Shown here: positions 8,687 through 17,963 of the stretch, piece by piece
Position numbering within the stretch: position 1 is the stretch's first letter
Layout: the number at the start of each line of letters is the position of its first letter
NCBI GenBank assembly: GCA_035626475.1
Contig: DASPNP010000005.1
Coordinates: forward strand, 3,366-67,365
Source of the DNA: DASPKT01 sp035626475
GTDB taxonomy: Bacteria > Pseudomonadota > Alphaproteobacteria > Azospirillales > Azospirillaceae
Direction of reading: 5' to 3'
DNA length: 64,000 nucleotides
The notes under the pieces: generated by a model
What the model was told of the DNA's origin: nothing
The model's database searches: none
Seen by the model: only the letters and a program-made list of their open reading frames with translations
Translations under genes and position numbers: made by a program

Positions 8687-8817
8687 GGTCCGAAATCCGG
8701 CGCCGCCGCCGATGGGTGACAAGGGGTCGATATGCGCGGCGGCGTTCCTATCATCTGATCATGTGGTAGGGAAAGGGGGTGTCGCCAAGCCGCACGGCAC
8801 CCAGCGGGAGACGCAGC

Positions 8818-9420
8818 ATGACAGCACCCCACGCCCCCTCCCACGGCCCCGGCCTCTCCGGCCCGCCCTCGCCCTGGGTGGCGCGCTTCGCCGTGCTGGT
8901 CCGGCGCGGCGGGCCGGTCCTGGATCTGGCCTGCGGCGGCGGCCGGCACAGCCGCTTCTTCCTGGAGCGCGGCCACCCGGTGACCTCGGTCGATCTGGAT
9001 CTGCGCGGCGTCGAGGATCTGCGCCATCAGGCCGGCGCCACCCTGGTCCAGGCCGACCTGGAGCGCGGCGACCCGTTCCCGGTGCCCGGCCCCTTCGCCG
9101 CCATCGTGGTGACCAACTACCTGCACCGCCCGCTCTTCCCCGCCCTGCTGGAGGCGCTGGAGCCCGGCGGGCTGCTGATCTACGAGACCTTCGCCATGGG
9201 CAACCAGCGGCTGGGCCGTCCCGCCTCCCCCGGCTTCCTGCTGTGCTCGGGCGAGCTGCTGGAGCTGGCGCGGGGACGGCTGCAGGTGCTGGCCTACGAG
9301 CATGGCGAGGTCGCCAGCCCCAAGGCCGCGATCGTGCAGCGCCTGGCCGCCGTGGCCGACCTCCGCCCGGCGCCGGACCTGGACGGCGATCCCGAGCCGC
9401 GGCCGCTCCCCTCCTATTAG
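8818..9420 (+). CDS. Class I SAM-dependent methyltransferase, substrate unknown
   Basis: A 200-residue methyltransferase with the SAM-binding motif I VLDLACGGGRHSRFFLERGH and the acidic strand-2 end SVDLDLRG. It also has motif IV-like AAIVVTNYLHRPLFPAL and motif V-like LEPGGLLIYETFAMGNQRLG. The YETF...N pattern resembles the tellurite-resistance TehB-like or DUF-type methyltransferases common beside rRNA-processing genes, but the substrate cannot be assigned. GGGAG at 8806-8810 supports the ATG at 8818 over one at 8779. It ends about 120 bases before the ethylene-receptor-like kinase gene. Confidence 0.85.
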   Translation: MTAPHAPSHGPGLSGPPSPWVARFAVLVRRGGPVLDLACGGGRHSRFFLERGHPVTSVDLDLRGVEDLRHQAGATLVQADLERGDPFPVPGPFAAIVVTNYLHRPLFPALLEALEPGGLLIYETFAMGNQRLGRPASPGFLLCSGELLELARGRLQVLAYEHGEVASPKAAIVQRLAAVADLRPAPDLDGDPEPRPLPSY

Positions 9421-9443
9421 TTCGCCCGGCGAAGTGTCCGGCG

Positions 9444-9463
9444 GTACATTAGAGTACATTAGA
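9444..9463. repeat. Tandem 10-bp direct repeat upstream of the ETR-like kinase
   Basis: GTACATTAGA occurs twice without a gap (9444-9453 and 9454-9463), that is, once per helical turn, about 77 bases upstream of the kinase start. This AT-richer patch stands out from its surroundings and may be a binding site or a promoter part. No regulator is known. Confidence 0.5.
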
Positions 9464-9539
9464 GTTGACCCGGACCTGGGGAGTGGCCATCCCAGGGCCC
9501 GCCGCCCCGTCGGGCGGCGCATCCCCTTGGAGTGACGGC

Positions 9540-11138
9540 ATGGACCTGCTCGCCCTGCTGCTGGACCCGGCGCCTTACATGCCCCACGGCATGTGCCTGC
9601 TGTGGCAGCCAGCGCTGATCTGGACGCACCTCGTCTCGGACATACTGACGGGCCTGTCCTATTTCAGCATCCCGGTGGCGCTGCTGGTCTTTGCGCGCAA
9701 GCGGCGTGACCTGGCCTACAAGTGGATCTTCGTGATGTTCGGCGTCTTCATCTTCGCCTGCGGCACGACCCATTTCCTGGGCGCTTGGACCCTGTGGCAC
9801 CCGGACTATCTGGCGCAGGGCATGATCAAGGCGCTGACGGCCCTGGTGTCGGTGGCGACCGCCGCCGCGCTGTGGCCGCTGCTGCCGAAGGCGCTGGCCA
9901 TCCCCAGCCGGATGCAGCTGGAGGAGGCGAACCAGGCGTTGGCCGACCAGCTGCAGATCAGCGCCCGGGCCGAGTCCGAGGTGCGCGACGCCTACCGCAA
10001 GCTGGAGGCCGCCAGCCAAGCGCTGCGGGAGAGCGAGGCGCGCTATGCCGGCATCGTCAACCATGCCGCCGATGCCATCTTCGTGGTGGCGGTGCAGCCG
10101 GACGGCAGCTTCCGCTACGTCCAGGTGAACCCCGCCCTGGTGCGCGACACCGGCATCAAGGCGGACGACCTGCTGGGCCGCACCCCCGCCCAGGCCCTGT
10201 CGGCGAATGTCGCCGCCTCGGTGGAGGCCAACTACCGGCGCGCCGTCGAGGCCCGGCAGACCATCACCTACGAAGAGGTGATCGAGAAGCCGGGCGGCCC
10301 GCAGGTCTGGCAGACGGTGCTGGTGCCGGTGCTGGAGAACGGGACCGGCCGCGTGGTCCAGCTGGTCGGCACCTCGCGCGACCTGACCCAGTACCGGTCG
10401 CTGCAGGAGGAGCTGGCCCAGTCCGCCAAGCTCGCCACGCTGGGCACCATGGCCGCCGGCATCGCCCACGAGATGAGCCAGCCGCTGAACGCCATCCGCA
10501 TCACCGCGGCCGATTGCGGCCTGCTGCTGGAAGAGGAGGGCGAGCCGGACCTGGGCTATGTGAAGCAGGGGCTGGACACGATCCGCGACCAGGCCGCCCG
10601 CATGGGCGGCATCATCGACCAGATGCGCCAGTTCGGCCGCCGCGAGCCCAGCCGGGACGAGGCCTTCGACCCGGCCGAGCCGTCGCGGCGCGCCCTGGGA
10701 CTGCTGCAGCGCCAGTTCGCCGCCGTCGGCATCGCGGTCGAGGACCGGCTGCCCCAGGACCTGCCGAAGGTCATGGGCCGGGCGGCGCGGCTGGAGCAGG
10801 TGATGATCAACCTGCTGGCCAATGCCCGGGACGCGGTGGAGGAGGCGCGGCGGCAGGGCCGCACTGATTCCGGCCTCATCCTGCTGGAGGGAGGCATAGA
10901 CCATCGGCGCGGCGTCCTAACGCTTTCGGTTGAGGACGACGGCATCGGCTTGCCGCCCGAGGTGGCGGAGCGCATCTTCGATCCATTCTTCACCACGAAG
11001 GAGGGGGAGAAGGGCATGGGCCTCGGTCTCTCCATCTGCGTCAACATCCTCACCACGATGGGTGGACGCATCGACGCCCGGCAGGGCGCGCGCGGCGCCC
11101 GCTTCACCATCACCCTGCCGCTGCGGGAGGACGCATGA
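9540..11138 (+). CDS. Sensor histidine kinase with an ethylene-receptor-type transmembrane domain
   Basis: A 532-residue hybrid-free sensor kinase. Residues 20-115 form three membrane helices of the plant ETR1/SynEtr1 ethylene-binding type. D34, Y41, I44, P45, I71, C74 and H78 correspond one for one, at the same spacing, to ETR1 D25, Y32, I35, P36, I62, C65 and H69. A coiled segment (about 125-165) leads to a PAS domain (about 170-285), a HisKA domain with H310 in AGIAHEMSQPLNAI, and an HATPase with NLLANARDAVEEA, DDGIGLPPEV and GMGLGLSIC. The ATG at 9540 has GGAG seven bases upstream. Its last four bases overlap the response regulator gene (ATGA), so the two form one two-component system. 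Ethylene as ligand is inference. Confidence 0.9.
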   Translation: MDLLALLLDPAPYMPHGMCLLWQPALIWTHLVSDILTGLSYFSIPVALLVFARKRRDLAYKWIFVMFGVFIFACGTTHFLGAWTLWHPDYLAQGMIKALTALVSVATAAALWPLLPKALAIPSRMQLEEANQALADQLQISARAESEVRDAYRKLEAASQALRESEARYAGIVNHAADAIFVVAVQPDGSFRYVQVNPALVRDTGIKADDLLGRTPAQALSANVAASVEANYRRAVEARQTITYEEVIEKPGGPQVWQTVLVPVLENGTGRVVQLVGTSRDLTQYRSLQEELAQSAKLATLGTMAAGIAHEMSQPLNAIRITAADCGLLLEEEGEPDLGYVKQGLDTIRDQAARMGGIIDQMRQFGRREPSRDEAFDPAEPSRRALGLLQRQFAAVGIAVEDRLPQDLPKVMGRAARLEQVMINLLANARDAVEEARRQGRTDSGLILLEGGIDHRRGVLTLSVEDDGIGLPPEVAERIFDPFFTTKEGEKGMGLGLSICVNILTTMGGRIDARQGARGARFTITLPLREDA

Positions 11139-11506
11139 GCGCCACGCCGCACCTGCTCGTCGTCGACGACGAGGCGATCTCGACCATGGCGCTGGAGCGC
11201 TTCCTGGGCCGCAAGGGCTACCGGGTCAGCGTCGCCGGCGACGGGGTCAAGGCGCTGTCGCTGCACCGGGACGACCCGGCCGACCTGGTCATCACCGACG
11301 TCCGCATGCCCCGCATGGCCGGCCCCGAGCTGGTCGGCCATCTCCGCACCGACGATCCGGAGCTGCCGGTCATCGTCGTCAGCGGCTATATGGGCATGGA
11401 TCCCGAGCAGGCCGGCCTGACCGGCCCCCGCACGGTGGTGCTGCAGAAGCCCGTCGACGTGCAGGAGCTGCTGCGCCATGTGGAACGGCTGACCGACGCC
11501 GTCTGA
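11135..11506 (+). CDS. Single-domain response regulator paired with the ETR-like kinase
   Basis: A 123-residue stand-alone receiver domain. Acidic residues D11/D12 (LLVVDDEAIS), phospho-acceptor D55 (LVITDVRMP), switch S83 (VVSGYMG) and K105 (LQKPVD) are all present. It has no output domain, so it probably acts by protein contact or phosphotransfer, as CheY-like or Spo0F-like proteins do. Its start overlaps the kinase stop by four bases (ATGA). A strong terminator-like hairpin follows at 11533-11560. Confidence 0.92.
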   Translation: MSATPHLLVVDDEAISTMALERFLGRKGYRVSVAGDGVKALSLHRDDPADLVITDVRMPRMAGPELVGHLRTDDPELPVIVVSGYMGMDPEQAGLTGPRTVVLQKPVDVQELLRHVERLTDAV

Positions 11507-11532
11507 GGCCGACCTCGGGCTCCAGACATGAA

Positions 11533-11560
11533 GAAGGGCGGCCCGGTCGGGCCGCCCTTC
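11533..11560. terminator. Bidirectional terminator hairpin
   Basis: GAAGGGCGGCCC (11533-11544) and GGGCCGCCCTTC (11549-11560) form a perfect 12-bp stem with a 4-base loop. It sits 26 bases after the response regulator and 17 bases after the end of the convergent secreted-protein gene, so it can serve both. The flanking T tracts are short. Confidence 0.7.
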
Positions 11561-11577
11561 GCATTTGCGACGGTGGT

Positions 11578-12486
11578 TCAGCGGGAGACGCCGGCGCCTG
11601 CCTGGGCGCTGACCCCGTCCTTGCCGGCCGTGGCGCTGCCCCCGGCACTCGCCTTGACCGGCTTCGGCTGCGGCGCCGGGGCGGGAGCGGCGGCGGGCGC
11701 GGGGCTGGCTTCGGCGCGCGGCTTGCGGTCGCCGGCCGTGCGGTTCTCCGTCTCCGCCGGCTCCGGCTCCACCACCGGGGCGGGCTGGCCGGCCTTCCCC
11801 GCCTGGGCCGAACCGGCGAGCGCGCCGGCGGCGGTGCCGGTGACGGCGCTGGCGGGCAGCAGGGTGGGCTGCGGCGCGACGGGCTGCGATCCGGCCGGCT
11901 GCGGCGCGGCCTGCTGGGCGGCCGGCATCAGCGCGGCGGCTCCGGACGCCGAGCCCTGGGCCGAGCCCTGGGCCGGGCGGGAAAGCTGGTCCGTCGCCTG
12001 CCCCGCGAGGGTCTGGCCGGTGGTGCCCGCCGCCGTCGCCTGGCCGGCCGTGTCGCCCGCTACCGCCTTCATGTCGCCCGCCGTGGCGCCGAGGCTGCCC
12101 GCGGCCTGGGCGCCGGCGGCGGTCGTGGCACCGGCGGTGCCGGCCAGGACCGAGGCGCCGGCCGCCGCCTGGCCGCCGATCGTGGCGGCCGAGCCGGACG
12201 CGGCGTCGGAAACGCTGCCGGTGGTGGTGGCGGCCTTCTGCTTCGTGGCCGCGGCGCGCTCACGCGCCCGCTCGCTCAGGCGGCCGGCGCGGTCCAGCGG
12301 GTCGAGGCCGGGGCGGGACAGGCTGCCCGACCCGGAGAGGCTGCCGCCGAGCGATCCGACGCCGCCGAGCGCGCCGGTGGCGCCGCCCGTGACCTGGCCG
12401 ACCAGCTGCGCGCTGGCGCTTCCGGCGGCGAGCAGGCCGGCCGTCAGGGCGATGGCGGCGGTGCGGAACAGGGAAATCTTGGACAT
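11578..12486 (-). CDS. Secreted low-complexity Ala/Gly/Thr/Gln-rich protein, function unknown
   Basis: A 302-residue protein with a clear Sec signal peptide (MSKISLFRTAAIALTAGLLA, cleavage likely after ASA at about residue 26). The mature part is dominated by Ala, Gly, Ser, Thr, Gln and Pro, with runs such as GGATGALGGVGSLGGSLSGS and AAPAPAPQPKPVKASAG. There is no cysteine in the mature chain and no recognisable fold. A near-perfect ribosome-binding site, AGGAGGT, lies just before the ATG, so it is probably translated well. It may be an intrinsically disordered envelope or surface protein. Reading frame and base composition fit its neighbours. Confidence 0.75.
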   Translation of the reverse strand: MSKISLFRTAAIALTAGLLAAGSASAQLVGQVTGGATGALGGVGSLGGSLSGSGSLSRPGLDPLDRAGRLSERARERAAATKQKAATTTGSVSDAASGSAATIGGQAAAGASVLAGTAGATTAAGAQAAGSLGATAGDMKAVAGDTAGQATAAGTTGQTLAGQATDQLSRPAQGSAQGSASGAAALMPAAQQAAPQPAGSQPVAPQPTLLPASAVTGTAAGALAGSAQAGKAGQPAPVVEPEPAETENRTAGDRKPRAEASPAPAAAPAPAPQPKPVKASAGGSATAGKDGVSAQAGAGVSR

Positions 12487-12619
12487 CTCTAACCTCCTGT
12501 AGCGCGGGCCGGGCCCCTCAGCCTCCCTCCCGTCGCCCTTCCAGTTTGCCCCGGATTGTGGCCGCTTTTCGGCAACCGGCGGTTATCCGCCCATTGTTTC
12601 CACAACCCTGCCGAAGGGA

Positions 12620-12648
12620 ATAATCCTGGACGGCCGGAGGATAATCCT
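12620..12648. repeat. Pair of ATAATCCT direct repeats upstream of upp
   Basis: ATAATCCT occurs at 12620-12627 and again at 12641-12648, exactly 21 bases apart (two helical turns), about 100 bases before the upp start codon. The patch is AT-rich compared with the surroundings. It may be an operator or chance. Confidence 0.3.
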
Positions 12649-12744
12649 ACTCCGGACGGCTAGGCCGACCCCTGCCGCCCGTGGCATCGCCCCCGGCTTT
12701 CCGCTAAGTTGGCGCCCATACCGGAACCCGCCGCCAGAGACGCC

Positions 12745-13395
12745 ATGCGCACCCAGCCCGACTTCCCGAACCTGTTCGTCACCGACCACCCGCTGATCCA
12801 GCACAAGCTGTCGCACATGCGCGACAAGCGGCGCTCGACCATGGGATTCCGGTCGCTGCTGCGGGAGATCGCGCTGCTGATGGGCTATGAGCTGACCCGC
12901 GACCTGCCGCTGACGACCGAGCGGATCGAGACGCCGATCTGCCCCTACGACGCGCCGGTCATCGAGGGCAAGAAGGTCGCCATCGTGCCGATCCTGCGCG
13001 CCGGGCTGGTCATGGCGGAAGGGCTGCTGGAGCTGATGCCGGGCGCCCGCGAGGGTCATATCGGCCTGTACCGCGACCATGAGACCAAGAAGCCGGTGGA
13101 ATATCTGGTCAAGCTGCCGGACCCGCAGGGCCGCATCTTCATCCTGGTCGACCCGATGCTGGCGACCGGCAACTCGGCCATCCACGCGGTCGACGTGCTG
13201 AACCGCCACGGGGTCCCCAATTCACACATCCGCTTCATGGCGCTGGTGTCGGCACCGGAGGGCGTGCGCGTGTTCCACCAGGCGCATCCCGACGTGAAGG
13301 TCTTCACCGCCGCGCTGGACAGCCACCTGAACGAGAACGCCTACATCGTCCCAGGATTGGGCGACGCCGGCGACCGGCTGTTCGGGACGAAGTGA
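12745..13395 (+). CDS. upp: Uracil phosphoribosyltransferase
   Basis: A 216-residue pyrimidine-salvage enzyme that makes UMP from uracil and PRPP. Typical segments are VTDHPLIQHKLSHMRDKRRS, FRSLLREIALLMGYELTRDL, the IVPILRAGLVMAEGLLELMP block, YRDHETKKPVEYLVKLP and the PRPP loop ILVDPMLATGNSAIHAVDVL. The C-terminus ENAYIVPGLGDAGDRLFGT forms the uracil-binding loop. The length matches the family. The ATG at 12745 begins eight residues before the first conserved block; a longer frame from 12709 adds nothing conserved. Confidence 0.96.
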   Translation: MRTQPDFPNLFVTDHPLIQHKLSHMRDKRRSTMGFRSLLREIALLMGYELTRDLPLTTERIETPICPYDAPVIEGKKVAIVPILRAGLVMAEGLLELMPGAREGHIGLYRDHETKKPVEYLVKLPDPQGRIFILVDPMLATGNSAIHAVDVLNRHGVPNSHIRFMALVSAPEGVRVFHQAHPDVKVFTAALDSHLNENAYIVPGLGDAGDRLFGTK

Positions 13396-13415
13396 GGCTC
13401 AGGGGCAGCGCTACC

Positions 13416-13530
13416 GTGGTGCGTGCTTCGACAGGCTCAGCATGAGGATGTATTTGCTGCTCCCGGCGAAAAATTCGGGAGTGCCTGGAACCAACATCCC
13501 TCATCCTGAGCTTGTCGAAGGACGCACCAC
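13416..13530. repeat. Interspersed inverted repeat, TTCGACA-GCTCAG-ATGAGG family (family A)
   Basis: The left arm, 13416-13447 (GTGCGTGCTTCGACAGGCTC within it), is the near-complement of the right arm, 13499-13530 (CTTGTCGAAGGACGCACCAC at its end). The middle holds a second stem, CTCCCG/CGGGAG. The same arms recur at 20988, 29139, 39004, 39913, 47933, 51503 and 58319. It lies between the convergent upp and the Atm1-like gene. Confidence 0.85.
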
Positions 13531-13541
13531 GCCACAGCCCC

Positions 13542-15383
<1,842 letters not shown>

Positions 15384-15514
15384 GCCACCAAGCTAGGGGG
15401 TGGAGGCCACTTCGCAAAGGCGTGACGCGCGCGCGGGCGGCACATGGCGGGGCTGCGCGGGCGGGCGAATGTCGTTACGAGAACGGAATGGGCTTTACCG
15501 CATCAACTCTCTCA

Positions 15515-15557
15515 CCCGTCATCCCCGCGTTTGCGAAGCTGGCGCGGGGACGACGGG
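15515..15557. repeat. Intergenic inverted repeat between Atm1-like gene and marC
   Basis: CCCGTCATCCCCGCG (15515-15529) pairs with CGCGGGGACGACGGG (15543-15557) with one mismatch, around a 13-base loop. It resembles the common alphaproteobacterial intergenic palindromes with CATCCCCGCG arms. It lies 13 bases past the end of marC and may also terminate it. Confidence 0.6.
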
Positions 15558-15570
15558 ATGAGAAGAACCC

Positions 15571-16206
15571 TCAGGTCATCCAGCCCGGGAACAGGTTGCG
15601 CAGGCCGTTGGCGATGATCTCCACCGCCACCGCCGCCAGCAGCAGGCCGAACAGCCGGTTCATGATGTTGAGTCCGGTCTGGCCCATGCGGTCGCCGATG
15701 GGGCCGGCGAGGCGCAGCGACAGGTAGAGCAGCAGGCAGACGAAGAGCGCGCAGCCGATCACCGCCGCCTCGTGCTCCCAGCCGGTGCCGCGCTGCATCT
15801 GGATGATGATGGCGGAGATGGAGCCCGGGCCGGCCAGCAGCGGCAGCCCGAGCGGCACCACGCCGATGGCGGTGCGCCGCTCAGCCTCGTCGACCTCGGC
15901 CGGGGTCTGCTGCACGGCGGAGACCTTGGCGTTCAGCATCGACAGCGCCATCAGCAGCAGCACCAGACCGCCGCCGACGCGGAAGCTGTCCAGGCTGGTG
16001 CCCAGCACCCGGAGGATCAGGTCGCCCAGCATGGCCGAGGTGACCAGCACCGTCGCCACGGTCAGCGCCGCCTGCTGCGCCGTGTGCGCCCGCTCCCGGT
16101 CCGGACGCCCCTCGGTGAGGGACAGGAAGATCGGGATGGCCGCGAACGGCGTCAGGATCGCGAACAGCGCGATGGTGAAGCGGCTGTATTCCTCCCAGGG
16201 CTCCAT
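15571..16206 (-). CDS. MarC family integral membrane protein
   Basis: A 211-residue protein with six predicted membrane helices and the MarC/UPF0056 hallmarks: FAILTPFAAIPIFLSLTEGR near the N-terminus, LGTSLDSFRVGGGLVLLLMA in the middle, and VVPLGLPLLAGPGSISAIII. The C-terminal half has the second copy of the repeat, ending in NRLFGLLLAAVAVEIIANGL. The family's transport role is not settled despite the name. It lies 19 bases downstream of lysK on the same strand, so the two may be co-transcribed. Confidence 0.88.
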   Translation of the reverse strand: MEPWEEYSRFTIALFAILTPFAAIPIFLSLTEGRPDRERAHTAQQAALTVATVLVTSAMLGDLILRVLGTSLDSFRVGGGLVLLLMALSMLNAKVSAVQQTPAEVDEAERRTAIGVVPLGLPLLAGPGSISAIIIQMQRGTGWEHEAAVIGCALFVCLLLYLSLRLAGPIGDRMGQTGLNIMNRLFGLLLAAVAVEIIANGLRNLFPGWMT

Positions 16207-16225
16207 GGCGTGTCTCCGGACCGGA

Positions 16226-17833
16226 TCAGCCCAGGCCCGTGCCCGTCTCGGCGCCGGCGTTGCCCGACAGCGCCTTGTCGATGAGCGCCTTGGTCTCCTC
16301 GATGCCGTAGAGCGCGATGAAGCTACCCATGCGGGGGCCGGTGGTCTGGCCCAGCAGCACCTCGTACAGCGCCTGGAACCAGGCCTTCAGCTCCGGGAAC
16401 GGGTGTCGCTTGCCGATCTCGTAGACCTCGTTCTGCAGCGCCTCGGCGTCCGGCGGCAGGGTCTCGAGCTTCTGGCGGAGGTCCTGGAGCGCGGCGCGCT
16501 CCATCTCGCTCGGCGCCCGGTAGACCTTATGCGGCTTCACCTGGTCCTGGTAGTAGTGGACGGCATGGCCGACCAGCCGGTCCAGGTAGGGGCTGTTCTC
16601 GGGCGTGGCGCCGGGGCTGTAGCGGCTGATGAAGCCCCACATCACGTCCTTGTTCTCGGCGTTGGCGGCGCCCGCCAGGTTCAGCAGGATGCCGAAGCTG
16701 AGCACGGCCTTGCCCTTCACGGTGGCCGGAGCCGTGCCGTTGTGGATGTGCCAGGACGGGTTCTCCAGCCGCTTGGCCGGCTCCTCGCCCTCCAGCTTCT
16801 CCACGAAGGTCAGGTAGTCGTCGACCGCCCGCGGGATGACGTCGAAGTAGAGGCGCTTGGCCGCGCGGGGCTTCTGGAACATGTAGAGCGCCAAGCTCTC
16901 CGGCGGGGCGTAGCGCAGCCACTCCTCCACCGTCAGGCCATTGCCCTTGGACTTGCTGATCTTCTGGCCCTTCTCGTCCAGGAACAGCTCGTAGTTGAAG
17001 CCCTCCGGCGGCTGGCTGCCGAGGATGCGGCAGATCTTGGAGGCGAGCTCGACCGACGGGATCAGGTCCTTGCCCGACATCTCGTAATCGACGCCCAGCG
17101 CATGCCAGCGCATGCCCCAGTCGGGCTTCCACTGCAGCTTCACGTGGCCGCCGGTGACGGGCAGCTCGACCTTCTTCCCGTTCTCATCCTCGAAGACGAT
17201 GGTGCCGGCATCGACGTTGCGCTCCAGCAACGGCACCTGCAGCACCTTGCCGGTCGACGGGCTGATGGGCAGGAACGGGCTGTAGGTGGCCTGACGCTCC
17301 TCGCCCAGCGTCGGCAGCATCACCGCCATGATCTCGTCGTAGTGGCGCAGCACCTTCAGCAGCGCCTCGTCGAAGCGGCCGGACTTGTACCAGTCGGTCG
17401 AGCTCTGGAACTCGTACTCGAAGCCGAAGCCGTCGAGGAAGCCGCGCAGCATGGCGTTGTTGTGGTGGCCGAAGCTCTCGAACTTGCCGAACGGGTCCGG
17501 CACCTGGGTCAGCGGCTTGTGCAGGTGCTGCGCCACCATCTCCCGGTTCGGGATGTTGTCCGGGACCTTGCGCAGCCCGTCCATGTCGTCGGAGAAGGCG
17601 AAGAGGCGCGTCGGCACGCCGGGCGCCAGCCGCTGGAAGGCCTGGCGGACCATGGTGGTGCGCACCACCTCGCCGAAGGTGCCGATGTGCGGCAGGCCCG
17701 AGGGCCCATAGCCGGTCTCGAACAGGACATAGCCTTTGGGCGGGACTTTCTCGCCGTAGCGCGCGACGAGCTTGCGCGCCTCCTCGAACGGCCAAGCCTT
17801 CGCCTCTCGCGCCAGTTCCTGTTCGGTCGCCAT
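16226..17833 (-). CDS. lysK: Lysyl-tRNA synthetase, class I
   Basis: A 535-residue class I LysRS, the archaeal-type enzyme used in place of class II LysS by many alphaproteobacteria. The Rossmann HIGH-like motif is SGLPHIGTFGEV, and the KMSKS-like loop is KISKSKGNGLTVEEW. KGYVLFETGYGPSGLP and AFSDDMDGLRKVPDN are family-typical. The protein attaches lysine to tRNA-Lys in the cytoplasm. I start at the ATG at 17833 (MATEQELAREAKAWPF); a GTG four codons earlier at 17845 is possible, and neither has a strong ribosome-binding site. marC follows closely. Confidence 0.94.
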   Translation of the reverse strand: MATEQELAREAKAWPFEEARKLVARYGEKVPPKGYVLFETGYGPSGLPHIGTFGEVVRTTMVRQAFQRLAPGVPTRLFAFSDDMDGLRKVPDNIPNREMVAQHLHKPLTQVPDPFGKFESFGHHNNAMLRGFLDGFGFEYEFQSSTDWYKSGRFDEALLKVLRHYDEIMAVMLPTLGEERQATYSPFLPISPSTGKVLQVPLLERNVDAGTIVFEDENGKKVELPVTGGHVKLQWKPDWGMRWHALGVDYEMSGKDLIPSVELASKICRILGSQPPEGFNYELFLDEKGQKISKSKGNGLTVEEWLRYAPPESLALYMFQKPRAAKRLYFDVIPRAVDDYLTFVEKLEGEEPAKRLENPSWHIHNGTAPATVKGKAVLSFGILLNLAGAANAENKDVMWGFISRYSPGATPENSPYLDRLVGHAVHYYQDQVKPHKVYRAPSEMERAALQDLRQKLETLPPDAEALQNEVYEIGKRHPFPELKAWFQALYEVLLGQTTGPRMGSFIALYGIEETKALIDKALSGNAGAETGTGLG

Positions 17834-17963
17834 GGTCGGATACACCGCTAGAATGCAGGGGAAAACACGGCCGGCACCCTAGGGCCAAGCCGGCCTTCCG
17901 GTCAATCCGCCGGGGACGAACCTCCGCCATGTGCGTTGCTGGGGGGATGAGGAGCGCGACGCC

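Noticed and set aside
13416..13530. Possible CRISPR array or tRNA cluster from the repeated TTCGACA arms
   Set aside because: The arms are inverted, not direct, have no regular spacers, and no Cas genes or cloverleaf structures are present.
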